Positions 43,346 to 54,114 of a DNA stretch of 64,000 nt are shown here, piece by piece (position 1 is the stretch's first letter; each line of letters opens with the position of its first letter). The notes beneath the pieces are model-generated. The model made no database searches. It was not told where the DNA came from and saw only the letters and a list, made by a program, of their open reading frames with translations. This stretch comes from Novosphingobium sp. PhB165 (lineage in GTDB: Bacteria > Pseudomonadota > Alphaproteobacteria > Sphingomonadales > Sphingomonadaceae). Where the stretch lies: the NCBI RefSeq assembly GCF_004341845.1, contig NZ_SLVB01000001.1:310001-374000 (forward strand), read 5' to 3'. The position numbers were made by a program, and so were the translations under genes.

Positions 43346-44417
43346 GGCTCAGGACATCGTCAGGGTCGGCCTCATCGGTTACGGCTATGCGGGGGCGACG
43401 TTCCACGCGCCGCTGATCGCGGCCGTGCCGGGGCTTTCGCTCGATGCTTTCGTCTCGGGCCAGCCCGAGCGGATCCTGGAGCGTTTCCCGGACGCGACGG
43501 TCCATGCCCATGCCGAAGCGCTGCTGGCCGATCCGGCCATCGATCTGGTCGTCATCGCTACGCCCAACAACACGCATTTCCCGCTGGCGCAGGCGGCCCT
43601 GCGCGCGGGTAAGCATGTCGTCGTGGACAAGCCGTTCACGCTCGATCTCATCGAAGCGCGGACCTTGCTCGCGCTGGCGGCAGAGACTGGGCGGCACCTC
43701 ACGGTGTTCCACAACCGCCGCTGGGACAGCGACTTTGCGAGCGTGCGCAAGGCCATCGACGAGGGTCTGGTGGGCGATCCCGCGCACCTTGAAATCCACT
43801 TCGACCGCTTCCGCCCGCAAGTCCGCGACCGCTGGCGCGAGGGCGATGGGCCCGGCGCCGGGATCTGGTTCGACCTTGGCCCGCATCTCACCGATCACGC
43901 GCTGCTGCTGATGGGCCTGCCCGAGCGGGTGACCGCTTCGCTCGCCCTTCAGCGCGATGGCTCGCGCAGCACGGACTGGGCGCATGTGGTGCTCGATTTC
44001 GGCGGAAAGCGCGCCATTCTGCACGCCTCTATGCTGGTGGCGGGCGGCTCCGGCCGCTTCATCGTCCACGGCACTGCCGGTAGCGCGGTCAAGCAGGGCA
44101 TGGACGTGCAGGAGAGCCAGCTCCTCGCTGGCATGACCCCCGGTGCGCCGGGTTGGGGCGAGGACCCCGATCCGCTCGTGCACTATGACGGTGAAGGCAA
44201 GCCGCACAGCATCCCGGCCGAGCGCGGAGATCAGCGCGAGTTCTATCGTCTCGTCGCCGAAGCCGTGCGGGGCAGGGCCGCGAACCCGGTTCCGCCGGTC
44301 CAGTCGCTGGCGGTGATGGCGGTGATCGAGGCGGCGCAGCAATCGGCTGCGGAAGGGCGCTCGGTGGAACTGCCGCTGACCAAGGTCGAACGAGCGGACT
44401 GGCTCGCAAGTCTTTAA
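43338..44417 (+). CDS. Gfo/Idh/MocA-family oxidoreductase
   Basis: 359 residues. N-terminal Rossmann domain (VGLIGYGYAGATFHAPLI), the KHVVVDKPFTLD signature with the catalytic Lys near residue 96, then the C-terminal alpha/beta domain starting at HNRRWDSDF. The close relatives (YdgJ, YvaA type) oxidise or reduce scyllo-inositol or related sugars. Its start overlaps the malic enzyme stop region by eight bases. Why this enzyme should be coupled to malic enzyme is unclear; the link may be only positional. Confidence 0.9.
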   Translation: MAEAQDIVRVGLIGYGYAGATFHAPLIAAVPGLSLDAFVSGQPERILERFPDATVHAHAEALLADPAIDLVVIATPNNTHFPLAQAALRAGKHVVVDKPFTLDLIEARTLLALAAETGRHLTVFHNRRWDSDFASVRKAIDEGLVGDPAHLEIHFDRFRPQVRDRWREGDGPGAGIWFDLGPHLTDHALLLMGLPERVTASLALQRDGSRSTDWAHVVLDFGGKRAILHASMLVAGGSGRFIVHGTAGSAVKQGMDVQESQLLAGMTPGAPGWGEDPDPLVHYDGEGKPHSIPAERGDQREFYRLVAEAVRGRAANPVPPVQSLAVMAVIEAAQQSAAEGRSVELPLTKVERADWLASL

Positions 44418-44430
44418 GGGAAGAAGGGAT

Positions 44431-44451
44431 TCTGGGGGATGATCCCCCAGA
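44431..44451 (+). terminator. stem-loop after the Gfo/Idh/MocA gene
   Basis: TCTGGGGGAT and ATCCCCCAGA form a near-continuous 9-10 bp stem, 13 bases past the stop codon. It ends the maeA-like operon. No T-run follows. Confidence 0.6.
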
Positions 44452-44558
44452 CCCGCAAAATGTCTTCGTCGAGCCCAGACTAACCGTCGCGCACGCATTC
44501 CGGCTTAGATAGGCCTTCGGCCGAACTGCGCGTCAGGATGACATCCCCACACAAATAA

Positions 44559-44658
44559 CCCCGTCGCCCCCGCGCAGGCGGGGGCCCCGCTTTTCTTAGC
44601 GGCCTTGCGCTAGGCCAGAAGAACAAGCGGGGTCCCCGCCTGCGCGGGGACGACGGGG
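44559..44658. repeat. palindromic intergenic repeat, family B, copy 3
   Basis: Arms of 34 bases (CCCCGTCGCCCCCGCGCAGG..., mirrored at CCTGCGCGGGGACGACGGGG) around a 32-base centre, between convergent Gfo/Idh/MocA and hutU genes. Confidence 0.9.
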
Positions 44659-44678
44659 TGGTATCGCTTAGGCCGAGA

Positions 44679-46343
44679 TCAAAGGATCCCCGGCAGATCC
44701 AGCCCCTTCTCCCGCGCACAATCCAGCGCGATTTCGTACCCGGCATCGGCATGACGCATCACGCCCGTCGCCGGATCGTTCCACAGCACGCGCTCCAGAC
44801 GCTTTGCCGCCGCTTCAGTGCCGTCGGCGACGATCACCATGCCCGAATGCTGCGAATAGCCCATGCCGACGCCGCCGCCGTGGTGCAGTGACACCCAGGT
44901 CGCGCCGGAGGCGGTGTTGAGCAGGGCGTTGAGCAATGGCCAGTCCGAAACCGCGTCCGAACCGTCGCGCATGGCTTCGGTTTCGCGGTTCGGCGAGGCG
45001 ACGGAACCGCTGTCGAGGTGGTCGCGGCCGATGACGACCGGGGCTTTCAGTTCGCCCTTGGCCACCATCTCGTTGAAGGCGAGGCCAAGCCGGTGGCGGT
45101 CACCCAGACCGACCCAGCAGATGCGCGCGGGCAGGCCCTGGAACTGGATCTTCTCACGCGCCATGTCGAGCCAGTTGTGCAGGTGTGCGTGGTCGGGCAG
45201 CAATTCCTTCACCTTGGCGTCGGTCTTGTAGATGTCCTCGGGATCGCCGGAGAGCGCGGCCCAGCGGAACGGCCCCACGCCGCGGCAGAACAGCGGACGG
45301 ATATAGGCGGGTACGAAGCCGGGGAAGTCGAACGCGTTTTCGACGCCTTCGTTCTTGGCCATCTGGCGGATGTTGTTGCCGTAATCGGTGGTGGGCACGC
45401 CCGCCGCCTGGAAGTCCAGCATGGCCTGAACGTGGACCGCCATGGAGGCTTTGGCCGCCTTGGCGACCGCTTCGGGTTCACGCTCGCGGCGCTCGATCCA
45501 TTCGGCGACGGTCCAGCCAGCAGGGAGGTAGCCGTTGACGGGATCGTGGGCGGAGGTCTGGTCGGTCAGCAGGTCGGGACGAATGCCGCGCGCGAACATC
45601 TCGGGCAGCAGTTCCGCCGCGTTGCCGAGCAGGCCGACGGAGACCGGCTTCTTCTCGGCATTGGCCTTCTCGATGATCGCCATGGCCTCTTCGATCGTGC
45701 TGGCGGCAACGTCGAGATAGCCGGTGCGCAGGCGCATTTCGATGCGGCTGGGCTGGCATTCGATGGCAAGGCAGGAAGCGCCGGCCATCACGGCGGCCAG
45801 CGGCTGGGCGCCGCCCATGCCGCCAAGGCCGGCAGTCAGCAGCCACTTGCCCGAAAGGTCGCCGTTGTAGTGCTGGCGGCCCATCTCGACGAAAGTTTCG
45901 TACGTGCCCTGAACGATGCCCTGCGTGCCGATGTAGATCCACGAACCGGCGGTCATCTGGCCGTACATGGCAAGGCCGCGCTTATCGAGTTCGTTGAAGT
46001 GCTCCCAATTCGCCCATTCCGGAACGAGGTTGGAATTGGCGATCAGCACGCGCGGCGCATCGGCATGGGTGCGGAACACGCCGACCGGCTTGCCCGACTG
46101 GACCAGCAGGGTCTCGTCATCGTTCAGGCGGCGCAGGGTCTCGACGATCTTGTCGTAGCTTTCCCAGTCGCGTGCGGCACGGCCGATGCCGCCGTAGACC
46201 ACCAGTTCCTCGGGCCGTTCGGCCACGTCGGGGTGGAGGTTGTTCATCAGCATGCGCAGCGGCGCTTCGGTGAGCCAGCTTTTCGCGGAAAGTTCGGTGC
46301 CGGTCGCAGGCTTGATGACGCGGCTGTTGTCGAGGCGGGTCAT
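44679..46343 (-). CDS. hutU: urocanate hydratase
   Basis: 554 residues, full-length urocanase. N-terminal [22 protein letters not shown], the NAD+ binding [12 protein letters not shown], and the conserved [19 protein letters not shown] and [17 protein letters not shown] stretches are visible. It hydrates urocanate to 4-imidazolone-5-propionate, the second step of histidine degradation. It is last in the minus-strand hut unit, 14 bases after hutG. Confidence 0.97.
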   Translation of the reverse strand: MTRLDNSRVIKPATGTELSAKSWLTEAPLRMLMNNLHPDVAERPEELVVYGGIGRAARDWESYDKIVETLRRLNDDETLLVQSGKPVGVFRTHADAPRVLIANSNLVPEWANWEHFNELDKRGLAMYGQMTAGSWIYIGTQGIVQGTYETFVEMGRQHYNGDLSGKWLLTAGLGGMGGAQPLAAVMAGASCLAIECQPSRIEMRLRTGYLDVAASTIEEAMAIIEKANAEKKPVSVGLLGNAAELLPEMFARGIRPDLLTDQTSAHDPVNGYLPAGWTVAEWIERREREPEAVAKAAKASMAVHVQAMLDFQAAGVPTTDYGNNIRQMAKNEGVENAFDFPGFVPAYIRPLFCRGVGPFRWAALSGDPEDIYKTDAKVKELLPDHAHLHNWLDMAREKIQFQGLPARICWVGLGDRHRLGLAFNEMVAKGELKAPVVIGRDHLDSGSVASPNRETEAMRDGSDAVSDWPLLNALLNTASGATWVSLHHGGGVGMGYSQHSGMVIVADGTEAAAKRLERVLWNDPATGVMRHADAGYEIALDCAREKGLDLPGIL

Positions 46344-46357
46344 TGTGTTTCCTCAGG

Positions 46358-47164
46358 TCAGGATTGCGCGAAGGCGATTGCGGCCTTCAGCACGTCTTGC
46401 AGGATCGGGGTGAGGGCGGCGGCACGCGCCGCCGAATAGGGCAGGGGCCAGTTGGCTTCGCTGGGCACTTCGGGCTCATCCATGTAGCCGCGAATGGCGA
46501 GTTCCATCTGGATCGCATGGACGCCGCTGGCGGGCTCTCCGTAATGCCGCGTGGTCCAGCCGCCACGGAAGCGGCCATCGAGAACGTGGCTCAGGCCGCT
46601 TGCCTTGCAGACTTCGACCACGGCGGCGGAAAGCGCCGGATCGCAGGTCTGGCCAAGGTTGGTGCCAATGTTGAACTGTGGCAATTCGCCATCGAACAGG
46701 CGCGGCACATTGCTGCGGATCGAGTGCGCGTCATAGACCACGACTTTGCCGTGGAGCATCCGCAGCCGCTCGATCTCGGAACGAAGCGCTGCGTGGTACG
46801 GATCGAACCAGAGCGTGCGGCGGCGGGTGATCTCGCCTTCGTCAGGACCTTCGGCCTTGTAAAGCGGCTCACCGTCGAACGTGGTCGTCGGGCAGAGTTC
46901 CGTCGTCGCCCGCCCGGGATAGAGCGATGCGCCCGAAGGATCGCGGTTGAGGTCGATCACGCTGCGCGAAACGCGTGCAGCAATCGTCGTCGCGCCAAGC
47001 TCGCGGGCGAAGGCGTAGAGATCGTCCACCCACCAGTCCGCATCGCGCCGCGCCAGCCATTCCGAGCGGAAGGCCGGGCCGACGTCGGCGAGGTCGGTGC
47101 CGACATGCGGAAAGGCGACGACCAGCGGCGCTTCTCCGCGATGAAGCGTGAAGCTGGGGCTCAT
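46358..47164 (-). CDS. hutG: N-formylglutamate deformylase (N-formylglutamate amidohydrolase)
   Basis: 268 residues from ATG 47164. FGase family: HVGTDL near residue 25, metal-binding VVYDAHSIRSNVPRLF (Asp and His), a C-terminal half with GGWTTRHYG and AIQMELAIRGYM. It hydrolyses N-formylglutamate to glutamate and formate. This last step matches the HutF-type branch coded at 50.1 kb. A palindromic repeat and 151 bases separate it from hutH. Confidence 0.95.
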   Translation of the reverse strand: MSPSFTLHRGEAPLVVAFPHVGTDLADVGPAFRSEWLARRDADWWVDDLYAFARELGATTIAARVSRSVIDLNRDPSGASLYPGRATTELCPTTTFDGEPLYKAEGPDEGEITRRRTLWFDPYHAALRSEIERLRMLHGKVVVYDAHSIRSNVPRLFDGELPQFNIGTNLGQTCDPALSAAVVEVCKASGLSHVLDGRFRGGWTTRHYGEPASGVHAIQMELAIRGYMDEPEVPSEANWPLPYSAARAAALTPILQDVLKAAIAFAQS

Positions 47165-47199
47165 GCGCTTCGCCTCACACAACTGCCATTACCCACCAT

Positions 47200-47290
47200 C
47201 TCGTCATTGCGAGCGTAGCGACGCAATCCAGGGGCGGCCTTATGCTGCACTGGATTGCCGCGTCGGCTTCGCCTTCTCGCAATGACGAAG
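47200..47290. repeat. palindromic intergenic repeat, family A, copy 2
   Basis: Starts CTCGTCATTGCGAGCGTAGC and ends CTCGCAATGACGAAG; the arms are less perfect than in copy 1 (19308). It sits between hutH and hutG inside the hut operon. Confidence 0.85.
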
Positions 47291-47315
47291 GAGGGGGAAG
47301 GGACGGAGCGGTGCA

Positions 47316-48845
47316 TCATGCAACGCCGGGCAGCAGGTCGCCGCCGATGTCCACCAGTGCACCGGAGCGGATCAGCACGTTCGCGGCTTCCATGTCGGGG
47401 TGGAAGTGGCGGTCATCCTCCAGCTTCGGTACCTGCGCGCGCAGGGTTTCGCGGGCCTGTTCCAGCACTGTGCTCGATGCCAGCGGGGCGTGGAAATCGA
47501 TGCCCTGCACGGCGGCGAGCAGTTCGATGCCGATCACCGCGCTGGCGTTCTCCACCATGCCGATCAGGCGGCGGGCGCCGTGGGCGGCCATCGAAACGTG
47601 GTCTTCCTGATTGGCCGAAGTCGGGATCGAATCGACCGATGCCGGATAGGCCTTCTGCTTGTTTTCGGAGACTAGCGCGGCGGCAGTGACCTGCGGGATC
47701 ATGAAGCCCGAATTGAGGCCGGGGCGCGGCGTCAGGAACGCGGGCAGGCCGGACAGCGCCGGGTCCACCAGCATCGCCACGCGGCGTTCGGAGATCGAGC
47801 CGATTTCGCAGACGGCCAGCGCGATCATGTCCGCGGCGAAAGCAACCGGTTCGGCATGGAAGTTGCCGCCGGAGAGCGCCTCGTCCGCTTCTGGGAAGAT
47901 CAGCGGATTGTCGGAAACGCCGTTGGCCTCGATCTCCAGCGTCGTTGCCGCCTGACGCAGCACGTCGAGCGCGGCGCCCATGACTTGCGGCTGGCAGCGC
48001 AGGCAGTACGGGTCCTGCACGCGGGCGTCGTTTTCAAGGTGGCTGGCGCGGATGGCGGAACCGTCCATCAGCGCGCGCAGGGCGCCCGCTACCTCGATCT
48101 GGCCGGGATGGCGGCGCAGTGCGTGGATGCGGCGGTCGAACGGGGTGTCGGAACCCTTGGCCGCCTCGGTCGAGAGCGCGCCGGTGACAAGCGCGGACTG
48201 GAACAGGCGCTCCGCCTCGAACAGCCCGGCAAGGGCATTGGAGGTCGAGAACTGGGTGCCGTTGAGGAGGGCGAGGCCTTCCTTGGCGCCGAGTTCGACC
48301 GGGGCGAGACCGGCCTGCGCCAGCGCTTCGGCGGCGGGGAGGCGCGCATCGCCCACAAAGATTTCGCCCACGCCGATCATCGTCGCGGCCATGTGCGAAA
48401 GCGGAGCGAGGTCGCCGCTGGCGCCGACCGAACCTTGCGAGGGCACTACCGGCGTCAGGCCCTTGGCCAGCATCGCTTCCAGCAGTTCCACCGTCTCTAC
48501 GCGCACGCCCGAGGCGCCTTGGGCAAGGCTGGCGAGCTTCAGCGCCATCATCAGGCGGATCACCGAAACGGGCGAAGGCTCACCGGTGCCCGCGGCGTGG
48601 CTGAGCACGATATTGCGCTGCAGCGTGGCGAGATCCTCGTCACCGATGCGCACGCTGGCCAGCTTTCCGAAGCCGGTGTTGATGCCATAGACCGGCTGGC
48701 CCTTGGCAAGAATGCGGGCGACGGCGGCGGCGCTTTCGGCGATCACCGGCATGCACGCGGGATCGAGCTTCACGTCGGCGCCGCGATAGATCGCGCGCCA
48801 ATCCCTGAGGCTCACCGTGCCGGGGGTTAGCAGCACTTCGTTCAT
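47316..48845 (-). CDS. hutH: histidine ammonia-lyase
   Basis: 509 residues from ATG 48845. The Ala-Ser-Gly triad that cyclises into the MIO cofactor is at residues 142-144 ([15 protein letters not shown]), identical in position to Pseudomonas HutH. Other family motifs: [24 protein letters not shown], and the Tyr/Arg active-site segment near [20 protein letters not shown]. It deaminates L-histidine to urocanate. Its ATG overlaps the hutI stop (ATGA), so translation is coupled. Confidence 0.97.
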   Translation of the reverse strand: MNEVLLTPGTVSLRDWRAIYRGADVKLDPACMPVIAESAAAVARILAKGQPVYGINTGFGKLASVRIGDEDLATLQRNIVLSHAAGTGEPSPVSVIRLMMALKLASLAQGASGVRVETVELLEAMLAKGLTPVVPSQGSVGASGDLAPLSHMAATMIGVGEIFVGDARLPAAEALAQAGLAPVELGAKEGLALLNGTQFSTSNALAGLFEAERLFQSALVTGALSTEAAKGSDTPFDRRIHALRRHPGQIEVAGALRALMDGSAIRASHLENDARVQDPYCLRCQPQVMGAALDVLRQAATTLEIEANGVSDNPLIFPEADEALSGGNFHAEPVAFAADMIALAVCEIGSISERRVAMLVDPALSGLPAFLTPRPGLNSGFMIPQVTAAALVSENKQKAYPASVDSIPTSANQEDHVSMAAHGARRLIGMVENASAVIGIELLAAVQGIDFHAPLASSTVLEQARETLRAQVPKLEDDRHFHPDMEAANVLIRSGALVDIGGDLLPGVA

Positions 48846-50044
48846 TGACCACTCCAGATGCGGGCATGGAGCGGGTTCAGCCCCATGCGATAGACAAGTT
48901 CGGACGGATGCTCGACATCCCAGATCGCCAGATCGCAGCGCTTGCCGGCTTCCAGCGTGCCGCGATCGGTAAGACCGAGCGCGAGCGCGGCATTGCGGGT
49001 GACGCCGAGCAGGCATTCATCGACGGTCAGGCGGAACAGCGTCGCGCCCATGTTCATCGTCAGCAGCAGCGAGGTAAGCGGCGAGGTGCCGGGATTGCAG
49101 TCGGTCGCCAGCGCGATCGGCACGCCGGCTGCGCGCAAGGCAGCAATCGGCGGCAGCACGGTTTCGCGCGTGAAGTAATAGGCACCGGGCAGCAGCGTGG
49201 CGACCGTGCCGGATGCGGCCATCGCGGCAATTCCCGCATCATCGAGATGTTCGAGATGATCCGCGGAAAGCGCGCCGAACCGGGCGGCGAGCGCGGCGCC
49301 GTGGAGGTTCGAAAGCTGCTCCGCGTGGAGCTTTACCGGCAGGCCATGCGCGCGGGCGGCGGTGAACAGGCGCTCGGTTTGCTGCGCGGAAAAGCCGATA
49401 CCTTCGCAGAAGGCGTCCACCGCGTCGGCAAGGCCTTCGCGGGTCACTTCGGGCAGCATGACCTCGCAGATATGGTCGATGTAGCCATCGGCATCACCGG
49501 CGAATTCGGGCGGCAGCGCATGGGCGCCGAGGAATGTGGTGGCGATGGAGACCGGCCGCTCGCTGCCCAGCCGCCGCGCGGCGCGCAGCATTCGGAGTTC
49601 GCTGGCAAGGTCGAGGCCATAGCCGGACTTTACCTCGATGGTGGTAGTGCCTTCGCCGATCAGCGCGTCGAGGCGGGGCAGGGCGCTGGCGACGAGGTCG
49701 TCCTCGCTGGCGGCGCGCGTGGCCGTCATGGTGGAGACGATGCCGCCGCCGGCGCGGGCAATTTCCTCGTAGCTGGCGCCCGCCAGCCGCAGTTCGAATT
49801 CGCGCGCGCGGTTGCCGGCATGGATCAGGTGCGTGTGGCAATCGATCAGGCCGGGGGTGATCCAGCGGCCCTCGCAATCGGTGACGATGCGGCCTTGCAG
49901 CGTGGGTGCATCCGCCTCGGGGCCCGCATAGACAATCCGCCCGTCGGTGACTGCAACCGTGCCGCGCTCGATCACGCCGATGCCATCCGCTTCCGGGGCC
50001 ATCGTGGCGAGGCGGGCGTTGGTCCAGATCGTATCGCAGCGCAT
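48842..50044 (-). CDS. hutI: imidazolonepropionase
   Basis: 400 residues, amidohydrolase fold: [21 protein letters not shown] (metal His pair), [18 protein letters not shown] and [11 protein letters not shown] (metal Asp). It converts imidazolonepropionate to N-formimidoylglutamate. First gene of the minus-strand hut unit and divergent from hutF; the HutC operator candidate lies in the 97-base spacer. Confidence 0.96.
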   Translation of the reverse strand: MRCDTIWTNARLATMAPEADGIGVIERGTVAVTDGRIVYAGPEADAPTLQGRIVTDCEGRWITPGLIDCHTHLIHAGNRAREFELRLAGASYEEIARAGGGIVSTMTATRAASEDDLVASALPRLDALIGEGTTTIEVKSGYGLDLASELRMLRAARRLGSERPVSIATTFLGAHALPPEFAGDADGYIDHICEVMLPEVTREGLADAVDAFCEGIGFSAQQTERLFTAARAHGLPVKLHAEQLSNLHGAALAARFGALSADHLEHLDDAGIAAMAASGTVATLLPGAYYFTRETVLPPIAALRAAGVPIALATDCNPGTSPLTSLLLTMNMGATLFRLTVDECLLGVTRNAALALGLTDRGTLEAGKRCDLAIWDVEHPSELVYRMGLNPLHARIWSGQ

Positions 50045-50107
50045 GGCGGGCCAGTCTCTCCGGGCGGTTCACTCTCTGCCGCGTCTTATTGCATCGGCTC
50101 GCGATAA

Positions 50108-50117
50108 TGTATAGACA
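50108..50117. promoter_or_regulatory. HutC operator candidate
   Basis: TGTATAGACA, one base off a perfect TGTATATACA/TGTCTAGACA-type dyad, in the hutI-hutF divergent spacer. HutC-family operators are of TGTATA-type palindromes. Its position lets one repressor control both divergent units. Confidence 0.5.
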
Positions 50118-50141
50118 AAAAGAAATCCAAGGGAGTGCCCG

Positions 50142-51521
50142 ATGTCTCAAGCCCAGCCGCGACAGTCCTTTACGATCCATGCGGGGCGTGCCTTGTGCGA
50201 GTCCGGTTGGGCTCGGGATGTGCGCTTTACGGTCGTGGATGGGCGGATCGCGCGGATCGAGTCGGGTGCCGAGCCGGAAGCGGGCGACGAGCGCCACGCC
50301 TGCGTGGTTCCGGGCATTCCGAACCTCCACAGCCACGCCTTCCAGCGCGGCATGGCCGGCCTTGCCGAGCAGCGCGGCAATAGCGACGACAGCTTCTGGA
50401 CATGGCGAGAGGTCATGTACCGTTTCCTCGACCGCATGACGCCGGAGGACCTCCACGCGGTGGCAGCGCTCGCGGCGATGGAGATGCTGGAGAGCGGCTT
50501 CACGCGCCTCGGCGAGTTTCATTACCTCCACCACGATGCCGACGGGCGCGCTTATGCCGATCCCGCGCGCATGTGCGCGGCGATTGCCGAGGCGGCGGCG
50601 GAAACCGGCATCGGGCTGACGCTGCTGCCGGTATTCTACGCCCATTCCGGTTTTGGCGCGCTGGTGCCGAACCATGGGCAGCGCCGGTTCATTCACGATC
50701 TCGACGGTTTCGCGCGCCTGCTGGAGGGTGCCCGCGCGGCGGTATCCGGGCTGGACGAGGCAGTGGTCGGCCTTGCGCCGCACAGCCTGCGCGCGGTGTG
50801 CCCGGATGAACTGCTGCGTCTCGAAACGATGGCAGGCGAGGGGCCGATCCATATTCACATCGCCGAACAGATGCGCGAGGTGGAAGACTGCCTGGCATGG
50901 AGTGGCCAGCGTCCGGTCGAATGGTTGCTCGATCACGCGGAAGTGGATCGCCGCTGGTGCATGGTCCACGCCACGCACATGACGCGCGAGGAAACCACGC
51001 GGCTTGCCCTCAGCGGCGCGGTGGCGGGGCTCTGCCCGATCACCGAGGCCAATCTGGGCGACGGCCTGTTCCCGATGGCGGACTGGCTGGCGGCGGGTGG
51101 CGCTTACGGAATCGGCAGCGATTCCAACGTGCTGATCGACGCGACCGAGGAAATGCGCCTGCTCGAATACGGGCAGCGACTGTTCACGCGAAAGCGCAAC
51201 CTGCTGGCCGATGCGGCAACGGCTTCGACTGGAGAGGCGATCTGGCAAGCTTCGCTCAAGGGCGGCGCGCAGGCTTTGGGGGTGGAGGCCGGGCTGAAAG
51301 TGGGCCGCGCGTTCGATGCGGTTTCGCTCGATCTCGACCATCCCTCACTCTGCGCGCGGGGCGAGGATCGCCTGCTCGATGGGCTGGTCTTCGCATCCGG
51401 GCGCGCCGGCATCGATTGCGTCTGGCGCTTCGGCAAGCAGGTGGTTAGCTCTGGCCGCCACCACGCACGCGACGGGATCGTCCGACGCTATCGGATGACT
51501 CTGGACCGACTCTGCGCATGA
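50142..51521 (+). CDS. hutF: formimidoylglutamate deiminase
   Basis: 459 residues; GGGAG precedes the ATG. Metal sites of the amidohydrolase fold: GIPNLHSHAFQRGMAGL, HIHIAEQMREVEDC, MVHATHMTREE and IGSDSNVLIDATEEMRLLEY (catalytic Asp). It deiminates N-formimidoylglutamate to N-formylglutamate and ammonia, so histidine is degraded by the five-enzyme HutH-U-I-F-G route. Its stop overlaps the hutC start by four bases. Confidence 0.96.
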   Translation: MSQAQPRQSFTIHAGRALCESGWARDVRFTVVDGRIARIESGAEPEAGDERHACVVPGIPNLHSHAFQRGMAGLAEQRGNSDDSFWTWREVMYRFLDRMTPEDLHAVAALAAMEMLESGFTRLGEFHYLHHDADGRAYADPARMCAAIAEAAAETGIGLTLLPVFYAHSGFGALVPNHGQRRFIHDLDGFARLLEGARAAVSGLDEAVVGLAPHSLRAVCPDELLRLETMAGEGPIHIHIAEQMREVEDCLAWSGQRPVEWLLDHAEVDRRWCMVHATHMTREETTRLALSGAVAGLCPITEANLGDGLFPMADWLAAGGAYGIGSDSNVLIDATEEMRLLEYGQRLFTRKRNLLADAATASTGEAIWQASLKGGAQALGVEAGLKVGRAFDAVSLDLDHPSLCARGEDRLLDGLVFASGRAGIDCVWRFGKQVVSSGRHHARDGIVRRYRMTLDRLCA

Positions 51522-52219
51522 CCCTTTCCGAACGTATCCGCCACGATTTCGAGAGCCGCATTCTCTCCGGCACGCTCGCCCCCGGCGAGCGCTTGCCGAC
51601 CGAGCAGGACCTGATGGAACTCTACGGCTGCGCGCGGATGACGGTGAACAAGGCGCTCTCCGCCCTGTCTGCTGCCGGGCTGGTCGAGCGGCGGCGCAAG
51701 GCGGGGACGTTCGTCGCCCGGCCGCGCGTGCATTCGATGGCGATGGATATTCCCGACCTCGGCGCCGAAGTCGCCGCGCGCGGGCAGGCCTATCGCTTTG
51801 CGCTCTCGCGCCGCAAGCTGGTGCGCGCGGCCGATGCGGCGGTGAAGTGGGATGTCAATGGCGAAGTGCCGCTGTTGGAGCTTTCGGGCATCCATTTCGC
51901 GGACGATGCGCCGATGGCGTGGGAACACCGCTTCGTGAACGCCGCCGCCGTGCCCGAGATTGTCGAGGCCGAGTTCTCATCCCCGGGCGGCTGGCTGCTG
52001 GAACATGTGCCATGGACCGAGGCTGACGCGCGCATCACCGCCGCCGCAGCGACCGGCGCAGAGGCCAAGGCGCTGGCCGTTTCCGCCGGTGCGCCGTGCC
52101 TTTGCATCGAACGCCGCACATGGCGCGGGACCGAGCCGATCACCTATGTCCGCCAGCTTTTCCTTGCCGGGGCTTACGAACTCAACGCCCATTTCGGCCC
52201 CTCGGCGGGAAGCCGCTGA
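51518..52219 (+). CDS. hutC: histidine utilisation repressor
   Basis: 233 residues, GntR/HutC subfamily: N-terminal wHTH (LAPGERLPTEQDLMELYGCA, RMTVNKALSALSAAGLVERR) and a C-terminal UTRA ligand domain (SGIHFADDAPMAWEHRFVN to RRTWRGTEPITYVRQLF). It represses hut genes until urocanate binds. Cotranscribed with hutF. Confidence 0.95.
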   Translation: MTLSERIRHDFESRILSGTLAPGERLPTEQDLMELYGCARMTVNKALSALSAAGLVERRRKAGTFVARPRVHSMAMDIPDLGAEVAARGQAYRFALSRRKLVRAADAAVKWDVNGEVPLLELSGIHFADDAPMAWEHRFVNAAAVPEIVEAEFSSPGGWLLEHVPWTEADARITAAAATGAEAKALAVSAGAPCLCIERRTWRGTEPITYVRQLFLAGAYELNAHFGPSAGSR

Positions 52220-52247
52220 TTAGCGCCCAATGATCAGCGTCCAATGA

Positions 52248-53903
52248 TTAGTGATAGTGCCCCATGGTCACTTTCAGCATGACCGGGTCCGGGCCGATAT
52301 TGAAGCCGTAATCGATCTGATCGCCGTTCCAGCGGCGCTTCATGATCCAGTGCCCGTTCTCGAAATGCCCTTCCTCGGCGGAAAGGATTTCGGCCGGGCG
52401 GCGCGGATCGGCGGTGGCATCGTCGAGGCGGATGCGCACGTGCTGGCCCATCAGCAGGAAGGTATCGGGGCCGAGCTGCGCCACTGTCGCGCCGCCGATC
52501 GGCTTGTCCTTGAGCGGGTGGGCTGCGCCGTCGCTGCCATTCGCGCCGAAAGCCCAACGCGCGTATTGGACGGTGATTTTCCATGTGCCCATGACGGTCG
52601 ACTGGTCCGCTCCGTCCGCCGCTTTGGCCGTGCCCCATGTCGGGTTCTCCAGGGCGATCCGGGCCCAGTCCGACGCCATCGGCGCCAGCAGGCCATAGGC
52701 GGCGCCAAACGCGGTCACGGCCTCCGCGTCCTGATCGGGGCGGGCGCCGAGCGGGTAGTTCGAATAGCCTGAGCTATCCATGCCGAACGGCGCGAAGCCG
52801 ATCCCGCCGTGCCCCAGCACTGGCCAGAGGAAGCGCGCATGGTCGGGCGAATTGCCGATCTCGGGCACGAGGAGCGGGTTGTCCGCCCGTCCATAGCGGT
52901 CGAGGATCTTGGCGACGAAGGCCTCGTCGCGGTTGTAGATGTCGGGCGCGAGCGCGGCGATGTGCGGGGCGGCGGCCTTCCATATCGCGATCATGTTCCA
53001 GCTGGGGCCGCCGTAGGGGCCGGTCTCGCCCGGCTTGTCGCTGTCGGCCGAGCCGAGCGAGGCGTTGACGTACATCGGCAGGTCAAGCTGCGCCTGACCG
53101 GCGGCGGCGACCTTGTCGATGTAACTTGCGAAGGCCCATGTGCTGAAGGCCTGTTCGGCGTGGAGGCCGAAGACCTGCTCCCACGTTCCGCTCTTGCCCT
53201 CGGTGCGGGCGAGCGCGGCGGGCACTGGTCCCCGGAACTGTGCTTCGGCTTCGGGCGCATGATCGCGGGCAAGGCCGTAGCTGCCGACTTCGTTTTCGAC
53301 TTGCGCCATGATGACGGTGTGGTCCGGATCGATCGCTTTCACATGCGCCATCAGCGCGGCAAAGGCGCGGGCGTCGGCCTTGAGTGTGTCGGGATCGTGC
53401 GGGCTCAGGACCATGTGCGGCGTGCCGTCCGCCTTGCGCATTCGCGCGAAGCGATCGGGCGCGGACTTGACCCATTGGGGCGCATAGCTGGCGCCGGTGT
53501 TCTTCCATGTGCCGAACCACAGGATCACCAGCCGCTTGCCATGCGCGCGCGCCTCGCGGACGAGCGTGTCGGGCCACGAGAAGTCGAACTTGCCTTCCTC
53601 GGGTTCGATCTGCTCCCAGGCGACGGGCATTTCCAGCGTATTGGCATGCATCGCGTCCAGCACCGGCCAGACGGTGGGCAACATCTCTGGATAGTTCGAG
53701 CTGTTGTTGGCCTGCGCGCCGAGCATGAGGAAGGGTTTGCCGTCCACTTCCAGCGCATGGCGGCCGTTCTGCGCGACGATGCGGGGCAGCGGCGCGTCGG
53801 CGGCTGCAGGAACTGCGCCGAGCAGGGTCAGGCCAAGCGCCAGCGAGGACCATCCGGTTGCATGACGCACTCGGCGATGAGCCGCCGAAAATCCCCTGAA
53901 CAT
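52248..53903 (-). CDS. GH35-type beta-galactosidase-like glycosidase, exported
   Basis: 551 residues from ATG 53903. Signal-like N-terminus ([21 protein letters not shown]). TIM-barrel glycosidase: [43 protein letters not shown], the acid/base Glu in [12 protein letters not shown] and a probable nucleophile Glu in [10 protein letters not shown]-terminal residues 430-551 form a beta domain (DUF5597-like). Releases terminal galactose or related sugar in the periplasm. It is divergent from an SDR gene and part of the carbohydrate region ending at 58.8 kb. Confidence 0.87.
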   Translation of the reverse strand: MFRGFSAAHRRVRHATGWSSLALGLTLLGAVPAAADAPLPRIVAQNGRHALEVDGKPFLMLGAQANNSSNYPEMLPTVWPVLDAMHANTLEMPVAWEQIEPEEGKFDFSWPDTLVREARAHGKRLVILWFGTWKNTGASYAPQWVKSAPDRFARMRKADGTPHMVLSPHDPDTLKADARAFAALMAHVKAIDPDHTVIMAQVENEVGSYGLARDHAPEAEAQFRGPVPAALARTEGKSGTWEQVFGLHAEQAFSTWAFASYIDKVAAAGQAQLDLPMYVNASLGSADSDKPGETGPYGGPSWNMIAIWKAAAPHIAALAPDIYNRDEAFVAKILDRYGRADNPLLVPEIGNSPDHARFLWPVLGHGGIGFAPFGMDSSGYSNYPLGARPDQDAEAVTAFGAAYGLLAPMASDWARIALENPTWGTAKAADGADQSTVMGTWKITVQYARWAFGANGSDGAAHPLKDKPIGGATVAQLGPDTFLLMGQHVRIRLDDATADPRRPAEILSAEEGHFENGHWIMKRRWNGDQIDYGFNIGPDPVMLKVTMGHYH

Positions 53904-54114
53904 CAAACGATTTGCCCCTCTTGGTCTTGGCCTGCGCCTCTTGGCAGAGGCCCTGCGCATCGTCTTGCAAGTATTGCTTTGCGGATCAACCGGCTGACAG
54001 CGTGCCGAACGCCCGAGGGATGCCTGATGGCACTCACTTTGCCTGTTGCGACGGGCTTGCTAAACACCCGTTCAACACGGGCGGAGGCAGTCCGTCACCG
54101 AAACGGGAGAAGGC

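Noticed and set aside
49494..51341. Open frame of 615 codons on the minus strand across hutF and the hutI start
   Set aside because: Overlaps two well-identified hut genes in other frames and shows no domain.
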